From Paraflavitalea devenefica (lineage in GTDB: Bacteria; Bacteroidota; Bacteroidia; Chitinophagales; Chitinophagaceae): a stretch of DNA of 64,000 bases. The stretch covers positions 682,001 through 746,000 of the forward strand of contig NZ_JAARML010000001.1 of NCBI RefSeq assembly GCF_011759375.1. The letters are read 5' to 3'. This document shows positions 62,181 to 64,000 of this stretch, piece by piece (position 1 is the first letter of the stretch; each line of letters begins with the position of its first letter). The notes under the pieces were generated by a model, which saw only the letters and a list, made by a program, of their open reading frames with translations, was not told the origin of the DNA and did not search any database. Made by a program: the position numbers and the translations under genes.

Positions 62181-62789
62181 GTGCATCAGAAAGCCCAACG
62201 GAAAGGCGCGAATGAGTTGTTTATGGATTTCCTGAATAGATACCGCTTGCCGGACGGTTTGGAACCTATAGTTAAATGGCAACTGACACAGATATTCGAT
62301 CATTATAATAATGGTCAATCGAAACAGGATAGTGTTTTAAAATCGCAGCTTGCAGGTTTGGAGCAGAAGCGCAAACAACTGCAAATTCGTCATGGGATGG
62401 GTAAGATCGACAAAGAAACCTTTGAATTGACGTTAGGCCACATTACCGAACAAGTAAAGAATATCACCAAAGAAATGAACATCCTAACGCCTAAGTTATC
62501 TAACCTAAATTCGCTCATTACTTCGGCATTGGAAAAGCTTCAAAACCTCAGTATTCAATGGGCTTCGCACGATTTAGAGCGTAAAAGATGGATGCATAAA
62601 ACACTTTTCCCTGACGGGATTTATTACGATGTTGAAAAACACATTTATCTAACCACACAAGAGAATGAATTTTTACGCTTAACGCATTGTATCGCAGGGG
62701 GCTACACGGAAAACAAAAACCGGAATTTTCAAGATTTCTCTGAAAATTCCGGTTTGGTAGTGCTACCGCGATTTGAACTTGTGGATTAA
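62181..62789 (+). pseudogene. C-terminal stump of a large serine recombinase
   Basis: The 200 residues match the end of Bacteroidota site-specific recombinases: ANELFMDFLNRY after where the zinc ribbon would be, a long coiled coil (KSQLAGLEQKRKQLQIRH and KETFELTLGHITEQVKNITKEMN), and the WASHDLERKRWMHKTLFPDGIYYD segment. The catalytic resolvase domain and most of the zinc ribbon are missing. The frame is confused before about 62205, where it meets the opposite-strand SymE gene. It marks an old integrated element. Confidence 0.8.
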
Positions 62790-62837
62790 TTTGTAGCCAC
62801 TTTAATGGAATGGTTGTCAAAGGCAACGGAATAGGGC

Positions 62838-62858
62838 TTCGGAGCTGCAAGCTCCGAA
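62838..62858. repeat. GCA-loop hairpin
   Basis: TTCGGAGCT, loop GCA, AGCTCCGAA is a perfect 9-bp stem. It has the same GCTGCAAGC core and layout as the hairpin after idi, with different outer arms. It lies between the recombinase stump and the araC-type gene. Confidence 0.6.
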
Positions 62859-62874
62859 AAGCGACGTTAACAAA

Positions 62875-62893
62875 GAGGCTTCGACAAGCTCAG
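62875..62893. repeat. Possible dispersed repeat GAGGCTTCGACAAGCTCAG
   Basis: This 19-bp word (GAGGCTTCGACAAGCTCAG), with an internal AAGCTC/GAGGCTT partial dyad, looks like a dispersed intergenic repeat I recall from Bacteroidota genomes. A genome search would be needed to show copies; only one is in this window. Confidence 0.35.
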
Positions 62894-62919
62894 TCCTGCA
62901 GACGGGACAAGCTCTGGCA

Positions 62920-63879
62920 TTAATGTAAGAGTAGTTCACAAGGCTTGAGGCCGGTGTGTTTTTTGAAGGCGGTGGAGAAGTGGGAGATGGAAGAGTACCC
63001 AAGCATCATGGACACTTCCGTTACGCTGAGCCCCTTTTCATAGAGCAGGTAACGGGCATGTTCCATACGCTGACTTTGGTAGAAGTCGAATACGGTAGTG
63101 CCGAAAAGCTCCTTAAAACCTTTTTTGAGGTAACATTCATTGATGGCCACTTTACGGCTAAGCTCCTTGATGGTGATGGGCTCGCCAATGTGCTGGAGCA
63201 GTATTTCCCTGGCGCGGACGATCTTTTCGCGGTCGGCATCATTGGCCAGGAATTTACATTGAAAGGTCTCAATGGCCTTATCGCTCTTATCATCCCCCAA
63301 CATACACTCCAGGCTATACAACAAGAGCATTTGTACCTGGGCGTTGATGTAGATGTTTTCGAGGCTGCCGGTATAGGTATGGTTAAGCAGGGCTTCCAAT
63401 ACCATACGTGTGCGGCCACAAAGCGGTAATATTTTGGAGAAAGAAGAAGGATGCGTGAACTGGAGGATGTTGTCGGTAACCACATAGTCGTCATCCTGCC
63501 GCTTCTGCTTCACAAACTGGGACAGGTGTACCGGTGTAAAACGGAAGCTGAGCACATCTACGCTATCCACCCGGTCACTGCAGTTGCGGGAAGCGCCCAA
63601 TTTACATTGGTCGCACTCGGTATCTTTCTGGTGGCAATAGACGTTACCTGATACACAGAACCGCAGCTCCACATAGTTCTTTACCGGATCATTTTTCTTG
63701 TAATGGTATACCATCATACCTGCATCATCTACCGCCCACTGGGAATGTTTGCGGTAACGGCTGATCACATACTGTACGGATCCAGGGATCTGTTGCTCTT
63801 TTTCGAACAAGAGGTCCAGTTGTCCCTGCATCATGGGTTGCTTATATGCAAAAGATAATATATCAGGCGGTTGTAGCAT
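62920..63879 (-). CDS. AraC-family regulator with a cysteine cluster
   Basis: The protein has 319 residues from the ATG at 63879; a TTG four codons earlier is possible. The C-terminal double HTH is clear (ITIKELSRKVAINECYLKKGFKELFGTTVFDFYQSQRMEHARYLL, then SVTEVSMMLGYSSISHFSTAFKKHTGLKP), resembling PchR-type regulators. The N-terminal domain holds C75 and a compact C82-x6-C89-x2-C92-x7-C100 cluster suited to binding zinc or an iron-sulfur cluster. Target unknown; the upstream region continues past the window. Confidence 0.9.
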   Translation of the reverse strand: MLQPPDILSFAYKQPMMQGQLDLLFEKEQQIPGSVQYVISRYRKHSQWAVDDAGMMVYHYKKNDPVKNYVELRFCVSGNVYCHQKDTECDQCKLGASRNCSDRVDSVDVLSFRFTPVHLSQFVKQKRQDDDYVVTDNILQFTHPSSFSKILPLCGRTRMVLEALLNHTYTGSLENIYINAQVQMLLLYSLECMLGDDKSDKAIETFQCKFLANDADREKIVRAREILLQHIGEPITIKELSRKVAINECYLKKGFKELFGTTVFDFYQSQRMEHARYLLYEKGLSVTEVSMMLGYSSISHFSTAFKKHTGLKPCELLLH

Positions 63880-64000
63880 GATGGTGTGCAAAATTACAGG
63901 TACAACGTTAAAGTTCCTAAAAGGTTTGCCGGGAGATAGGTCATAATTATGTCATAGCGTGTTGTAAGACAAAGAGTCATGCAAAATGACAAAAGAGCCA

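Noticed and set aside
62700..62789. GTTCAAATC on the minus strand near the recombinase end, resembling a tRNA T-loop (possible attachment site)
   Set aside because: The flanking bases do not form a T stem and no other tRNA arms can be found.
1..64000. CRISPR arrays, rRNA genes or an intact prophage
   Set aside because: No repeat-spacer arrays, no rRNA-like sequence and no phage structural genes are visible.

Overview
The window reads as chromosomal DNA of a Bacteroidota bacterium, most likely a member of the Chitinophagaceae (inference). Pointers are SusC/SusD pairs, a FecR/ECF-sigma switch, DUF4249 and other Bacteroidota-only families, secreted proteins ending in type IX secretion (T9SS) sorting domains, TAnnTTTG-type promoter boxes, and a crtI-crtB-idi-crtZ-crtY carotenoid operon. 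Most of it is ordinary chromosome; only about 60.1-62.9 kb looks like a scarred, mobile-element-derived patch.

Layout. 0-3.4 kb: end of a cobalamin-salvage operon (Dph6-like partial gene, cobT, cobS, cobC), a MarC-type membrane protein and tRNA-Arg(CCG). 3.6-12.7 kb: a glycan-uptake locus with a secreted hydrolase-like protein, SusD and a SusC receptor carrying an STN signalling domain, next to divergent FecR anti-sigma and ECF sigma genes. 12.8-18.8 kb: a small alpha/beta-barrel-like protein, a lipoprotein, a second sigma factor with a membrane partner, an M28 peptidase and an HGSNAT/DUF5009-type membrane protein. 18.9-26.0 kb: a four-gene operon (secreted protein, STN-TonB receptor, DUF4249 lipoprotein, MG2-like protein). 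26.3-33.2 kb: two T9SS-exported surface proteins, a DUF6265 protein and an AraC regulator. 33.3-45.0 kb: a complete kdp potassium-uptake locus. Its three leading microgenes (36, 27 and 26 codons, the last being KdpF) precede kdpA, kdpB, kdpC, a porin, a split KdpD and a histidine kinase. A divergent dicarboxylate symporter and an NtrC-type response regulator follow. 45.1-47.1 kb: a T9SS-exported clan-A glycosidase. 47.3-53.6 kb: the carotenoid operon, led by an ECF sigma gene and preceded by a MerR regulator with a CarH-like B12 domain. 53.9-60.1 kb: small proteins and a 1455-residue CBM9/FN3/PA14/sugar-dehydrogenase T9SS protein. 60.1-62.9 kb: a decayed luciferase-like monooxygenase, a nonsense-interrupted small ORF, a SymE-domain protein and the C-terminal stump of a serine recombinase. 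62.9-63.9 kb: a cysteine-rich AraC regulator.

The genes connect in three ways. Cobalamin salvage enzymes and a probable B12-sensing regulator of carotenoids occur in the same window. The kdp genes probably use a sigma-54-type regulator in place of KdpE. Sugar and polysaccharide uptake is signalled through STN/FecR/sigma relays. The main unexplained signal lies between genes: short elements of about 28 bp made of four degenerate 7-bp units recur at least eight times with different unit sequences, and there are several hairpin families placed right after stop codons.
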